Assembly: GCA_027007005.1 (NCBI GenBank)
Contig: JALTFO010000028.1
Coordinates: 1 to 33,847, forward strand
DNA: 33,847 nt
Source: Candidatus Bipolaricaulota bacterium
GTDB lineage: Bacteria > Bipolaricaulota > Bipolaricaulia > UBA7950 > UBA9294
Direction: 5' to 3'
In this document: positions 23,816 through 32,580 of the stretch, piece after piece
Layout of the letters: each line of letters begins with the position of its first letter
Numbering within the stretch: the stretch's first letter is position 1
Notes under the pieces: model-generated
Told to the model about the DNA's origin: nothing
The model's database searches: none
The model's input: only the letters and a program-made list of their open reading frames with translations
Position numbers and translations under genes: made by a program

Positions 23816-24673
23816 TTATTCCTTCACTCCTCCTCGCGTTAGCCCAGAGACGAGCAGGCGTTGTGCAAGGATGAACACGATCAAGAACGGAACCGACCCA
23901 ATCAACGCCCCGGCAGCGAATATGCCCCATTCATTTGCCCACTGATTACTTATAAATAGGTTCAGTCCCACGGCCAGCGTGTATTTGTGCAAGCTGGAAA
24001 GGAGAACACTTGCCAGCAAATACTCCGAGTAAACGCCGATGAACGTGAGCACGAATATTGTCGCGAGAATTGGTTTTGCCAACGGGAGGACAATCCACGT
24101 GAAGGCCTGAAAATGAGTTGCGCCATCCACAAGCGCCGATTCCTCTAGCGAATGAGGAATAGTGTCGAAATACCCCTTGGTGAGCCATGTGTTGAACCCC
24201 AGCGCCCCGCCGAGGTAGACGATAATCAGACCGACGAGGGTATTAAGCCCCATCCACGGCGCTATCTTCCCAATCTTATACAAGATGATGTAAATCGCCA
24301 CCATGGCAAGCATCTGCGGGAACATCTGCACGAGCAGAAGCGTAAGCAACCCCACCCGTCTCCCCCAGAACTTGAACCTGGAGAAGGCGTACGCTGCAAG
24401 GGCGGTGAGAAAGACGGTCAAGAACGAGGTGGTAAGCGCAACTATCAGGCTGTTCCCTAGCCAGGTAGCGAACGGATTGAGCGGATCATTGAACAGCTCA
24501 CGATAATGTTCCCAAGAGATCCTCGTAGGAATAAACCGCTGTGTGTTCATGTTGTTCGTGGGACTGATCGAAGCTGAAAATATCCAGAGGACAGGGAGGA
24601 TGGCATACGCAATGGCGATCCAGATAACCATGTGCCGTATAATACTTCCTAACAATGTATGCTTGCTATACAT
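23816..24673 (-). CDS. malG: MalG-type maltodextrin ABC permease
   Basis: The 285-residue membrane protein has six predicted helices and the ABC coupling loop SLEESALVDGATHFQAFTWIVLPLAKP that contacts the ATPase. The opening stretch WIAIAYAILPVLWIFSASISP and the segment FIPTRISWEHYRELF are typical of MalG. Together with MalF it forms the channel for maltose and maltodextrins. The start overlaps malF by eight bases (coupled), and the GH13 gene follows six bases after its stop. I see no malK-type ATPase gene in the operon. Confidence 0.9.
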   Translation of the reverse strand: MYSKHTLLGSIIRHMVIWIAIAYAILPVLWIFSASISPTNNMNTQRFIPTRISWEHYRELFNDPLNPFATWLGNSLIVALTTSFLTVFLTALAAYAFSRFKFWGRRVGLLTLLLVQMFPQMLAMVAIYIILYKIGKIAPWMGLNTLVGLIIVYLGGALGFNTWLTKGYFDTIPHSLEESALVDGATHFQAFTWIVLPLAKPILATIFVLTFIGVYSEYLLASVLLSSLHKYTLAVGLNLFISNQWANEWGIFAAGALIGSVPFLIVFILAQRLLVSGLTRGGVKE

Positions 24674-26216
24674 TTTTACTCAAGTCCTCCAGCGCACCAC
24701 TAAGATGGAAGTTAAGCGCGCTGATCGTTGCAATGATGAGGAAGATGATCATCGACACCGCTGCCGCTAATCCAAATTGATTCCCGGTCCCACCCTTAAA
24801 GGCTAGGTTATAGGTGTAGCTTAACAGTATGTCCGTTGCTCCCGCCGGAGTCTGCGCCCCAGGGATAGGCGGCCCACCTCCAGTCAATAGATAGATGAGG
24901 GTAAAATTGTTGAAATTGAATGCGAAGCTGCCAATCAGGAGTGGGGCGAGGGGCATAAGCAGAAGAGGTAGCGTAATCTTGGAGAATCGCTGCCACCAGG
25001 TTGCGCCGTCAACCACTGCTGCTTCGTACAACTCGCCAGGAATGGATTGCAGTGCACCCAGCGAAACAATCATCATGTACGGGTATCCAAGCCACAAGTT
25101 AACGAGAATAATCGCCACTTTCGCCCATATTGGATCGGTGAACCACGGTATCTGAAGGTGAAAGAGTTGCATTAAAACATGATTAATAATGCCTAAGTTT
25201 ACATTCAAAAGTCCTTTCCATACAAGTACAGAAATAAAGGCAGGAACAGCGTACGGAACGATTGCCAGCACGCGATAGAACTGGCGAAATCTAAGGTATG
25301 GGTCATTTAATAGGATAGCAAGCGAAAGGCCGAGGATAAACGTGGTAATCACCGAAAGCGCAGCAAAGACGACCGTCCATGCAAAAACACGCCCGAACGG
25401 CCCGGATACCGCTGGATCGGTGAGGATAGCCCAGTAATTCTTGCTCCCTACCCATACTGGAAATCCGGGATAGAGCTCACCTCCGTCCGCAGAGGTAAAG
25501 AATCCATCTTTGGGACGGTACACCTTCCCTGTTTGCAGATCAGTCATTGCATCTTGATTGGGATCATAAGAGTAGCGCGATTCATAAAGGGTGAATACCC
25601 GTAAGCTAGAGAGACGAAGTAAGTACTTCCCATCAGGGATCGATAAATTCCCAAGAGAAGGGAGCGCTTTCACAATCTCAGGGATAGTCAATCGTCGGTA
25701 AGAGAGAAATCGATCTGGTTTACCGTCGTTGTCTTCATCAATGAATCGCTTGTCTGGCAGCTTCACCGGCGTCAGTTTTCCCTGGTAATAGAGGGAATCT
25801 CCTTGCTCGTTCTCCAACAATAAAGCTAGCTCTCCTTGTTGGTTTTGGAATGCAATGTAGCTGTAATTGCGCGTATTAGGAGGGGTAAACAGCCGTCCTT
25901 CAATCTGTGCTATCACTTGCTCTTTAGACAGGATGTGTCCGGTACTCATATTAGAAAACGAGACGTAAACTGTGTATCCGATCGGGAAAACTACCATCGC
26001 CAGCAAGAAGACAAGGCCGGGAACCAAATAGCGCAATGGATAAGTGCGCCGGGAAAGATATATATAAGTAATCCCCACTGCGCCAAAGATAAGGATAGCG
26101 GCAAGAACAAGCTGGCCTTGCAGTACAAGCTTGGTTCCTACCCAAATCGTCAGGGCATTAAGGATCCCTAAGATTAAGACCTTCGCACTATGTGAAAGAA
26201 TGTATTTCCATACCAT
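24666..26216 (-). CDS. malF: MalF-type maltodextrin ABC permease with periplasmic P2 domain
   Basis: The 516-residue protein has extra N-terminal helices, then a large soluble loop between about residues 90 and 275 that corresponds to the MalF P2 domain (a binding-protein contact). It includes an Asp-rich segment DEDNDGKPDRF. Then come the transport helices with the EAA coupling loop at about 397-420 (ELYEAAVVDGATWWQRFSKI). That architecture is specific to MalF within the sugar permeases. The ATG at 26214-26216 has no Shine-Dalgarno; the bases just before it are pyrimidine-rich (CCCCCACATCTCATT) and follow a strong hairpin. How ribosomes find this start is not obvious. malG overlaps its end by eight bases. 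Confidence 0.92.
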   Translation of the reverse strand: MVWKYILSHSAKVLILGILNALTIWVGTKLVLQGQLVLAAILIFGAVGITYIYLSRRTYPLRYLVPGLVFLLAMVVFPIGYTVYVSFSNMSTGHILSKEQVIAQIEGRLFTPPNTRNYSYIAFQNQQGELALLLENEQGDSLYYQGKLTPVKLPDKRFIDEDNDGKPDRFLSYRRLTIPEIVKALPSLGNLSIPDGKYLLRLSSLRVFTLYESRYSYDPNQDAMTDLQTGKVYRPKDGFFTSADGGELYPGFPVWVGSKNYWAILTDPAVSGPFGRVFAWTVVFAALSVITTFILGLSLAILLNDPYLRFRQFYRVLAIVPYAVPAFISVLVWKGLLNVNLGIINHVLMQLFHLQIPWFTDPIWAKVAIILVNLWLGYPYMMIVSLGALQSIPGELYEAAVVDGATWWQRFSKITLPLLLMPLAPLLIGSFAFNFNNFTLIYLLTGGGPPIPGAQTPAGATDILLSYTYNLAFKGGTGNQFGLAAAVSMIIFLIIATISALNFHLSGALEDLSKNV

Positions 26217-26225
26217 AATGAGATG

Positions 26226-26251
26226 TGGGGGCCAACTTCAGCCGGCCCCCA
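26226..26251 (-). promoter_or_regulatory. GC-rich hairpin between malE and malF
   Basis: TGGGGGCC (26226-26233) and GGCCCCCA (26244-26251) form a perfect 8-bp stem with a ten-base loop. In the direction of transcription it lies nine bases past the malE stop and is not followed by a T-run, so it is unlikely to terminate. It may protect the malE end of the message or limit malF expression, as structured sequences between malE and malF do in enteric bacteria. Confidence 0.6.
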
Positions 26252-26260
26252 TTGTTTACT

Positions 26261-27466
26261 CTACTGCCCACACTTGAGCAGCTTTTTGATCTGAGCCACA
26301 GCGTTGTGCATCGCTGTAGCTGGGTCTTCCTTTTGATTCACGATGAGGCTGAGCGAATCGGACCATGCACCCCACACAGAAGCCATCTCTGGGATCTTGG
26401 GCATCGGGATACCGTTGGCCGCACTGGCGGCAAACCCCTGAATGTCCGGATTGTCCTTGACCGCATCAAGAGCCGGGATGTAAGCAGGCGGGCGTTGCCC
26501 CTGCTTATAGAGCTGGAGCATTACGTCCTTACTCACCAAGAAGTCTTTGACAAACGTGTTTGCCAGCACCTTGTTCTTGGAGAACGCGCTAATCATGAAC
26601 CCCTGCACACCGACGAACACCTTGGGGGTATTCCCGTTGATCGTGGGTATGGGAGCAACGCCGTAGTTGATGCCTGCTTTCTGGATATTAGGCAGCGTCC
26701 ACGGCCCACCGATCATCATCGCCAGTTTGCCATCGTTGAACAGACCGGTGACGGTGTTGTAGTCCGCTCCGGCTACCTCAATTCCGTCCTTGACCATTTT
26801 GTCGAGGAGAGTTGCACCGGCGATTGCACCAGCGTTATCCAGACCGATGTCGCACGGATTAAGGGTTCCATCCGCATTGGCTCCGAAAATGTAGCCGCCA
26901 CCCGCGGAGAACAGCGCGAAGGTGTGGTAGGGATCTGGCTCCTGAATCAGGAACCCGTACTTACCTGCCTCCTTATCAGTAAGGCCCTTGGCTGTGGTCA
27001 ACAGGTCCGCAAACGTTCCTGGAACCTCAGGGACGAGATCCTTGTTGTAGATAAGAGCAACGCACTCAGTGGCGTACGGAAGCCCGTATAGCTGCCCACC
27101 CCAACTGAACGCTTGGATCGCGACTGGATCGAACTCCTTGACTACATCTTTGGGGAGTACGATCGGTCCAATTAACCCATTTTGGATGAGCTCTCCGAGC
27201 CAGTCGTGTGCTCCGATGATGATATCCGGTCCCTCGCCTTTCGGCGCGGTTGTTGCAAGTTTACCCCTGATATCGCCAAACCCGATTTCCTGTATTTCGA
27301 CTGGCACCCCGTATGCCGCTTCAAACGACTTTGCTACCTGTTGCAACACAGGTGCCCGCGTCTCATCTGCCCAAATAATCAGCTTGCCTGCCTCACTCGC
27401 GGAGACCGTGAGAAAGATCGACGTTACCATTAGTAGTGCCACAACTAGCACGATAGTTCGTTTCAT
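26261..27466 (-). CDS. malE: Maltodextrin-type ABC substrate-binding protein
   Basis: The 401-residue protein is a MalE-type sugar-binding protein. It has a signal peptide (TIVLVVALLMVTSIFLTVSASEA) and the mature start GKLIIWADETRAPVLQQVAKSFEAAYG. Also visible are the ligand-region phrases GPDIIIGAHDWLGELIQNGLIGPI, YGLPYATECVALIYNKDLV and GGPWTLPNIQKAGINYG, with WGAWSDSLSLI near the end. I chose ATG 27464-27466, with GAGGAGG ten bases upstream; an open frame extends 26 codons further to a GTG, but the signal peptide starts at this ATG. The 81-base gap to the GH57 gene contains an unused perfect ribosome site. Between malE and malF lies a hairpin. Confidence 0.9.
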   Translation of the reverse strand: MKRTIVLVVALLMVTSIFLTVSASEAGKLIIWADETRAPVLQQVAKSFEAAYGVPVEIQEIGFGDIRGKLATTAPKGEGPDIIIGAHDWLGELIQNGLIGPIVLPKDVVKEFDPVAIQAFSWGGQLYGLPYATECVALIYNKDLVPEVPGTFADLLTTAKGLTDKEAGKYGFLIQEPDPYHTFALFSAGGGYIFGANADGTLNPCDIGLDNAGAIAGATLLDKMVKDGIEVAGADYNTVTGLFNDGKLAMMIGGPWTLPNIQKAGINYGVAPIPTINGNTPKVFVGVQGFMISAFSKNKVLANTFVKDFLVSKDVMLQLYKQGQRPPAYIPALDAVKDNPDIQGFAASAANGIPMPKIPEMASVWGAWSDSLSLIVNQKEDPATAMHNAVAQIKKLLKCGQ

Positions 27467-27547
27467 GTTTCTACTACCTCCTCTTTGATAGGTATTTCCA
27501 TGTACAACAGACGCCGTGTTTCTAAACTTCGCCTGGTGGGTCACCTC

Positions 27548-30448
27548 CTATTGCTGAGCTTGCACATGCACAGGAAGGAGCTTGGCAAACGTCCCTTGCT
27601 GTGCGTTGTAACTTCCCAAGATCTGGCTTTGCGTGTATCCTGGCGGGGTTAGATAGTCGTAGATCTGCGGCGCAAGGGTTGGATCCGGGCAACCGCCGCC
27701 TGACCATTCTCCGGCTTTGGTGCCTATCGCTCGAATGTAGTCCTTGCCGTATCCGTCCTGCGATCCGACGAGGACGTAGTGCCAACCGGTGATCTGTGGA
27801 ACGATTGACTTGGGGATGGTGACGATAATTCGTCCCTTCTTCGGGTCGGACGCCACCCCGACGAGCTCGGGCCCTTTTCCATCTGCGGTCCACAGGTGCC
27901 GGCCGTACGCTGGCCATCCAGCTATCCGCACAAACACGTCCCACGGATGGTTCGGATCGAACTGCACCTGAGCCGCCTGTGCTCCCTTAGGCAACGTCGT
28001 CTTCCCTCCGGAGGCAACGTCCATGAACAGCAGAATAATCGGATGCGAGAAGCCCTGTGGCCCGTTCCACGGGTTGGGAAGTGCAGTAAAGTCAAACGTA
28101 AGCTGCCAGTTCTTGCCCGCATCGTAGACTGTGTATTTAGTCAAGTCAAACAGCCCCTTCTGCGCGAACACCTTGTTCGTGGGATACGTGTACGTGCCCG
28201 GACCGTTGTCATCGCCTGATGGATCTGCCATGGAGAAGACCACTTTACCCTGTACCAGGGTGGGAACCTGGGCCAACACCGGTTGGTTCGGAGCCCGCCC
28301 GAGGAGCTTACCAGCCTGCTCCAATGCCACTGCAAGCGTGACCGATTTGCCCGGTTCGATTCCCAATTCCTTGAACGGGATCTCGAATTCCACCACATCG
28401 TTCACTGCCGCTTTACGAGAAAACAGACTAGCGATGGACGATGCATATCGCCAACCGCCTTTGCCATCGGCAAGATACTGAGAGACGACACCAGACCCGT
28501 CCGTGCCTATTTTGGTAAAGTTCAACTCTACCGACGATCCAAGGGCGAACCCAAGCTGTGCGTTGGCATAGCGTGTTGCCACATTCACTGGTTGTCCCAC
28601 TTTGCCAGACGTGTAGAGGACAAGGTGAATGTCCTTTCCGATGACATTGCTCGCTTGTTCGTTGAACTGGACCATCACCTCAAGGGTGGTTTCGTGATAG
28701 CCGATCGCGGCTTGCTGAATCACACCAGTCCCAGTAAATGCTGCTGCTTCCTGCCATTCGTCGGGCGTGGTCAGTTTGCCGTCCAGCATAGGCTTGACTT
28801 CACCCATGCTAGCGGTGACCGGGTTCTGCAAGCGAAGGGACAAGACGCGCGGGATCTTATCCTCTGGTGTCCCAGCAGCACGGTACGCTGAGATCAGATG
28901 TGCCTTAAACAGCCAATCGAACAATGGATCGGTGCCGGAATCCTGATCAGAACCGTACCACCAGAACCAGTCCGAGCCTTCGGCAGCGTAAATCGCGTCG
29001 AGCGCCTGCGGAGGATCGCCGGCCGCCTTTACCACCTTACGCGCCGCACCCAGCCGGGCCCATGCCTCGTTCTCCTCCGGCTCCCCGATCCAGGTGGACA
29101 GATCGCCGGCCCATGATCCGGTCGCAATGTGGGTAATCGTACGCGTCGCAGGATGATCGACAAGGAACTCTCCCGGAGTGGCTGTTCGCACCATGTTATC
29201 GTTAGAAAGCGCGTTGTACAGCGCACGCAGGAAGCTGCGACCGTTGTTTGGATATCCGGCCATGAACATCCAGTTCTCCCCATCGAGAGCAATGACCAGA
29301 AGGTGATTCTGTGGATCAGGAAGTTCGCGCCAGATCTGGTGTAACTGGCTCATGAAGTCCGAGACGGCAAATTCAGTCGATTTATTCCCGTAAGAAAAAC
29401 CGATCTTATTAGATAGGTCTGGATCACGGAATAAGACCGTGATCTTGCCATATTTCCATGGCGTTGTAAGTTCATCGGTACTCGGGGTATGCCCCAGGCT
29501 CTGCGCAAGGATCCCCTTATCGGTGACTGTCCAGGAAAAACCAGCCTTTTCCAAAACTTCCATCGCTTGGTCAGAGACCGCCTCTTCCGGCGGCCAAACA
29601 CCGACGGCGGGAGCGCCGAAGAGCTCCTTATGCTGTGCCTGCGCCTGATCGATCTGGCCGTACACGTCCTGCGTCAGCCCCTGCTGGCACAAAAGAGGAA
29701 TGATCGGGTGATAGAATGGGCTCGTGATAAGCTCGCTTCCCATCCCTTGCACCTTCTTGTACGCACCGATCACCCAGGAGAGGACGGTGTGCTGAGTCTT
29801 GATCAGCCGGATGATGTCCTCTTTAGTAAAGCCGGTCTTTCCACGCAGATCGATGATTCCGAGTTGTTTGTGCAGCTCCGGTGAAATCTCCCACAGAAGG
29901 GAAAGCCCAGCAGCGTCCATCAATTCCTGATTGGTGAACGGACGATTACCTTTGAGCTGATTGAGTTCGGCGTAGCGGGGGTCGTAGTACGGATCGTTGT
30001 TGTCGTTGTCGAACATGTACCCGTTGATCCAGAAAAACTGCGTCTGCATATCCTGTCGCTCCCCAGGAGTGAGGGAAGCGGGATCGGTAATCAATTTCCA
30101 GATCCATTCTAGATGGTTGTCGACCGCGCCGATGTACTGATAGAGTCCTCCCTTTGCTTTCTCTTGCGGCGTGATCTGCACGTAGTCCATGATCTGCCAC
30201 AGGAGGCTCGGCTGCAGGTTGTAGGTGACGTGAATATCAGGAAACTCGGCAAGGATGCGTGGAGAATCGACGTATTCCTGCACACCATGTACCCGCACCC
30301 AGGGAAGCTCGTACTCCCCAGTGATTCTGTTTAAGTACAGTGGCTGATGCTGATGCCAGATGATCGCCACATTCAGCGGCGCCTTCTCCGCCAATGCCAA
30401 CCCAGAGATAACAACCAGAATAACGATAAACGCAAACACCTTACGCAT
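27548..30448 (-). CDS. Secreted GH57 alpha-glucanase (amylopullulanase type) with C-terminal glucodextranase-like domain
   Basis: The 966-residue protein has a signal peptide (VFAFIVILVVISGLALA) and a GH57 catalytic domain. Conserved regions are WHQHQP (31-36), nucleophile E288 in GVWPPEEAVS and acid D389 in IALDGENW. After it comes a helical domain, an immunoglobulin-like stretch, and from about residue 730 a domain beginning FSMADPSGDDNGPGTYTYP that resembles the C-terminal binding module of glucodextranase. It likely cuts starch, glycogen or pullulan outside the cell, giving maltodextrins for MalEFG. I chose ATG 30446-30448, six bases after GGAGGTG; the GTG at 30455-30457 lies inside that ribosome site. 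The upstream gene ends five bases before the start. No sorting or SLH anchor is obvious at the C-terminus. Confidence 0.88.
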   Translation of the reverse strand: MRKVFAFIVILVVISGLALAEKAPLNVAIIWHQHQPLYLNRITGEYELPWVRVHGVQEYVDSPRILAEFPDIHVTYNLQPSLLWQIMDYVQITPQEKAKGGLYQYIGAVDNHLEWIWKLITDPASLTPGERQDMQTQFFWINGYMFDNDNNDPYYDPRYAELNQLKGNRPFTNQELMDAAGLSLLWEISPELHKQLGIIDLRGKTGFTKEDIIRLIKTQHTVLSWVIGAYKKVQGMGSELITSPFYHPIIPLLCQQGLTQDVYGQIDQAQAQHKELFGAPAVGVWPPEEAVSDQAMEVLEKAGFSWTVTDKGILAQSLGHTPSTDELTTPWKYGKITVLFRDPDLSNKIGFSYGNKSTEFAVSDFMSQLHQIWRELPDPQNHLLVIALDGENWMFMAGYPNNGRSFLRALYNALSNDNMVRTATPGEFLVDHPATRTITHIATGSWAGDLSTWIGEPEENEAWARLGAARKVVKAAGDPPQALDAIYAAEGSDWFWWYGSDQDSGTDPLFDWLFKAHLISAYRAAGTPEDKIPRVLSLRLQNPVTASMGEVKPMLDGKLTTPDEWQEAAAFTGTGVIQQAAIGYHETTLEVMVQFNEQASNVIGKDIHLVLYTSGKVGQPVNVATRYANAQLGFALGSSVELNFTKIGTDGSGVVSQYLADGKGGWRYASSIASLFSRKAAVNDVVEFEIPFKELGIEPGKSVTLAVALEQAGKLLGRAPNQPVLAQVPTLVQGKVVFSMADPSGDDNGPGTYTYPTNKVFAQKGLFDLTKYTVYDAGKNWQLTFDFTALPNPWNGPQGFSHPIILLFMDVASGGKTTLPKGAQAAQVQFDPNHPWDVFVRIAGWPAYGRHLWTADGKGPELVGVASDPKKGRIIVTIPKSIVPQITGWHYVLVGSQDGYGKDYIRAIGTKAGEWSGGGCPDPTLAPQIYDYLTPPGYTQSQILGSYNAQQGTFAKLLPVHVQAQQ

Positions 30449-30453
30449 TACCT

Positions 30454-32580
30454 TCACCTCCGATAGATGTAAATCTCACTAGTCGTGCCTGTTGTATCAA
30501 TGATCCATAACTTGTCTTGCTTCTTGACGGGGAGCGTTTGACCATTGGCTGTCTCCACATTAAGTGTGTCTTGCGAGACGACAGCAAGTGCCGGAAAGTC
30601 TCCTGTTGGCGCTATGTGCCAACCATCGTTCCACTTCACTTCAGAAAGCAGTCCGTGCGGCATAGGAACAAACATGTCGTTAAGCCCCAACACGCCGATT
30701 CCCTCTCTCTCCGGGACCAGAACGTAATAGGCGAGTCTCCCTGGACCAAGGCTTCCACCAATCTCTGGCACAAGCTCACGTGAGAGTCCGTCCCAAACGA
30801 GGTATTCCCCAGTAAGCGGGTTTTCCATGGCGTAAGGCCGTTCGTCATTGCTCGTGTTGAGCAGCACCAGGTATCCCCACTTGGATGCTCCAGCGTCGCA
30901 CTCGGTGAGAAACGCCTGCACGTCGGAGTCGATTGTTCCCATGATTGGAAACGGCGGATGGTCCGGATGCGCCAATGTACCATCCGGGAGCAACAGTCGA
31001 TCGACCAACTTACGATTGACCATCCCCGGCCCATCTCCTATCCCCACCGGCCCGCATGAGAGTGCGCGCAGCACCGCCTCCTCTTCTGGGTAATCCCCCC
31101 CCAGGCCAGGATGCGGACGCGTGAGGAACAGGTCGTAAAAAGGGAGCAGTCCCAGTGAGTACAGGATCATCCCCATCAGCAGGTTCTGCCTGTGAAGCTC
31201 CGCTGGCTGGACAAAGCCTTGGAGAAAGTCCGGATGCCCACGCTCTGCCGCCGTGCGCAGCGCCTCTTCTTGCATGAATAGGTAATCGGTGTGAGTACGG
31301 CCAGAAATTACGTTTGGCTGTTGTGTCGAGGCGAGATTCATCCCCATCGTCTGCATGCACAGGAGGATATCCAGGTTCTCATTGGCAAACGCCCGCGCCA
31401 TCCCAGAAAACCAGTGCTCCGCAGCCTGCGGGTCCTCCCGCAGCTTGGGTGTAAGGTATTGCTGCGTGCGCAGCCAGTCGTGCCAGGCAACGATCCCATT
31501 TTGCGATGCAACTTCGCTAGCTACCTGGTGATAAAACGATGGATCGGCCCCATCTGCGTGATAGGCGTTTCCCTCGCTTAGCGAAGAGAGATGAAGAACC
31601 GTCGAGAGTCCTGCTTCTTCGGCAAGCGGCGCAAGGCCTCGCGGGTACTTCTTCTTGTCTGGCACATACTGGATCGCTTGCCCGATCTGTTCGTACGGGT
31701 ACCACAGGTCAAGCCCGACGTAGCCAATGGGGATGTCGTTTTGCTTTAGATCTTCGATGACATCTTGCAGCGAATCCTCATCGAGTCGATGGATCGGTTC
31801 TGTGTAGTAGCTTCCGTACGCATTCCACCAGCCTAACCGCGAGAAAATAGGGTGGGAACCTGATGGGGGACGCTTTTTCCCGCCCTGACCCATGAGAATG
31901 TCTCCCAGATGGATCAGTGCTCCTGGAACATCATCACCGAAGGCAAACAGCGTCTCTACCACTGTCCCCCTAGCCAAGCGGTCGACCGCTCCGTGCAATC
32001 CGCGCCCGACTCCGGTTTCGGTTCTCACTAGAGGACTCGTCAGAAACAGGTTTGCTGGTGAGATGGCTAGTGCTCCTTCATCGGAGAATAGAACCAAAGG
32101 GGCAAACGCTTGGCCTGGAAGTTGATTAGGCCCGCGCCCAATCTTCGCCGTCGGCCAGTAACCTCCTGGGTAATCATCGTCGATCCCGCCCAATCCAAAC
32201 GTGGACAGGAAAAACTGCATCTCCTCAGAAAAGGTGAACGTCGGTGCAAGGAACGTTGCATCCTCGAATGAATCAGCTCGCCTGAGATGTTCGATGTCTC
32301 GTAGGAGTTCAGCGCTTACTAGCAACGACTTCTCCCGAAGCTGCAAAGAAAGAGCGATAAGCGGATTACCGTTGAGACTGAATTCGCGCTTCCACAGCTT
32401 GAAGCTACCAGACTTATCCTCTCCCCGAGAAGTGCTCCAATCCCCTCCTACGATTCCATCCAGGTCCGTCTTCCACTCTTTGAGTTGTGACAAGCGAAGC
32501 CCGATCTGAGAGATCAAAGCCCTATCATCTAGATAGAGGTCCGCTTGTCCATTGTCTTCTATTTTAATGTGCATATTCAT
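30454..32580 (-). CDS. Putative glycoside hydrolase, clan GH-D (GH36/GH31)-like, specificity unknown
   Basis: The 708-residue protein lacks a signal peptide, so it should be cytoplasmic. An N-terminal beta-rich half (about 1-240) is followed by a TIM-barrel half that opens with RLGWWNAYGSYY (from about 248). It carries a strand ending IGYVGLDLWYPYE, with D291 a candidate nucleophile, and IVAWHDWL with D368 a second acidic residue. A C-terminal beta-domain ends the protein. This resembles clan GH-D alpha-glycosidases (GH36, GH31) such as alpha-galactosidases and raffinose-synthase-like proteins, but I cannot place the family. Its operon suggests an alpha-glucosidic substrate. ATG 32580 overlaps the ROK stop (ATGA), with AAAGGA seven bases upstream; a second ATG lies two codons later. 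Family assignment is the uncertain part. Confidence 0.55.
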   Translation of the reverse strand: MNMHIKIEDNGQADLYLDDRALISQIGLRLSQLKEWKTDLDGIVGGDWSTSRGEDKSGSFKLWKREFSLNGNPLIALSLQLREKSLLVSAELLRDIEHLRRADSFEDATFLAPTFTFSEEMQFFLSTFGLGGIDDDYPGGYWPTAKIGRGPNQLPGQAFAPLVLFSDEGALAISPANLFLTSPLVRTETGVGRGLHGAVDRLARGTVVETLFAFGDDVPGALIHLGDILMGQGGKKRPPSGSHPIFSRLGWWNAYGSYYTEPIHRLDEDSLQDVIEDLKQNDIPIGYVGLDLWYPYEQIGQAIQYVPDKKKYPRGLAPLAEEAGLSTVLHLSSLSEGNAYHADGADPSFYHQVASEVASQNGIVAWHDWLRTQQYLTPKLREDPQAAEHWFSGMARAFANENLDILLCMQTMGMNLASTQQPNVISGRTHTDYLFMQEEALRTAAERGHPDFLQGFVQPAELHRQNLLMGMILYSLGLLPFYDLFLTRPHPGLGGDYPEEEAVLRALSCGPVGIGDGPGMVNRKLVDRLLLPDGTLAHPDHPPFPIMGTIDSDVQAFLTECDAGASKWGYLVLLNTSNDERPYAMENPLTGEYLVWDGLSRELVPEIGGSLGPGRLAYYVLVPEREGIGVLGLNDMFVPMPHGLLSEVKWNDGWHIAPTGDFPALAVVSQDTLNVETANGQTLPVKKQDKLWIIDTTGTTSEIYIYRR

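Noticed and set aside
26225-27091. Long plus-strand open frame of 288 codons
   Set aside because: It is antisense to malE, which has a signal peptide, ribosome site and family motifs. The plus-strand protein has none.
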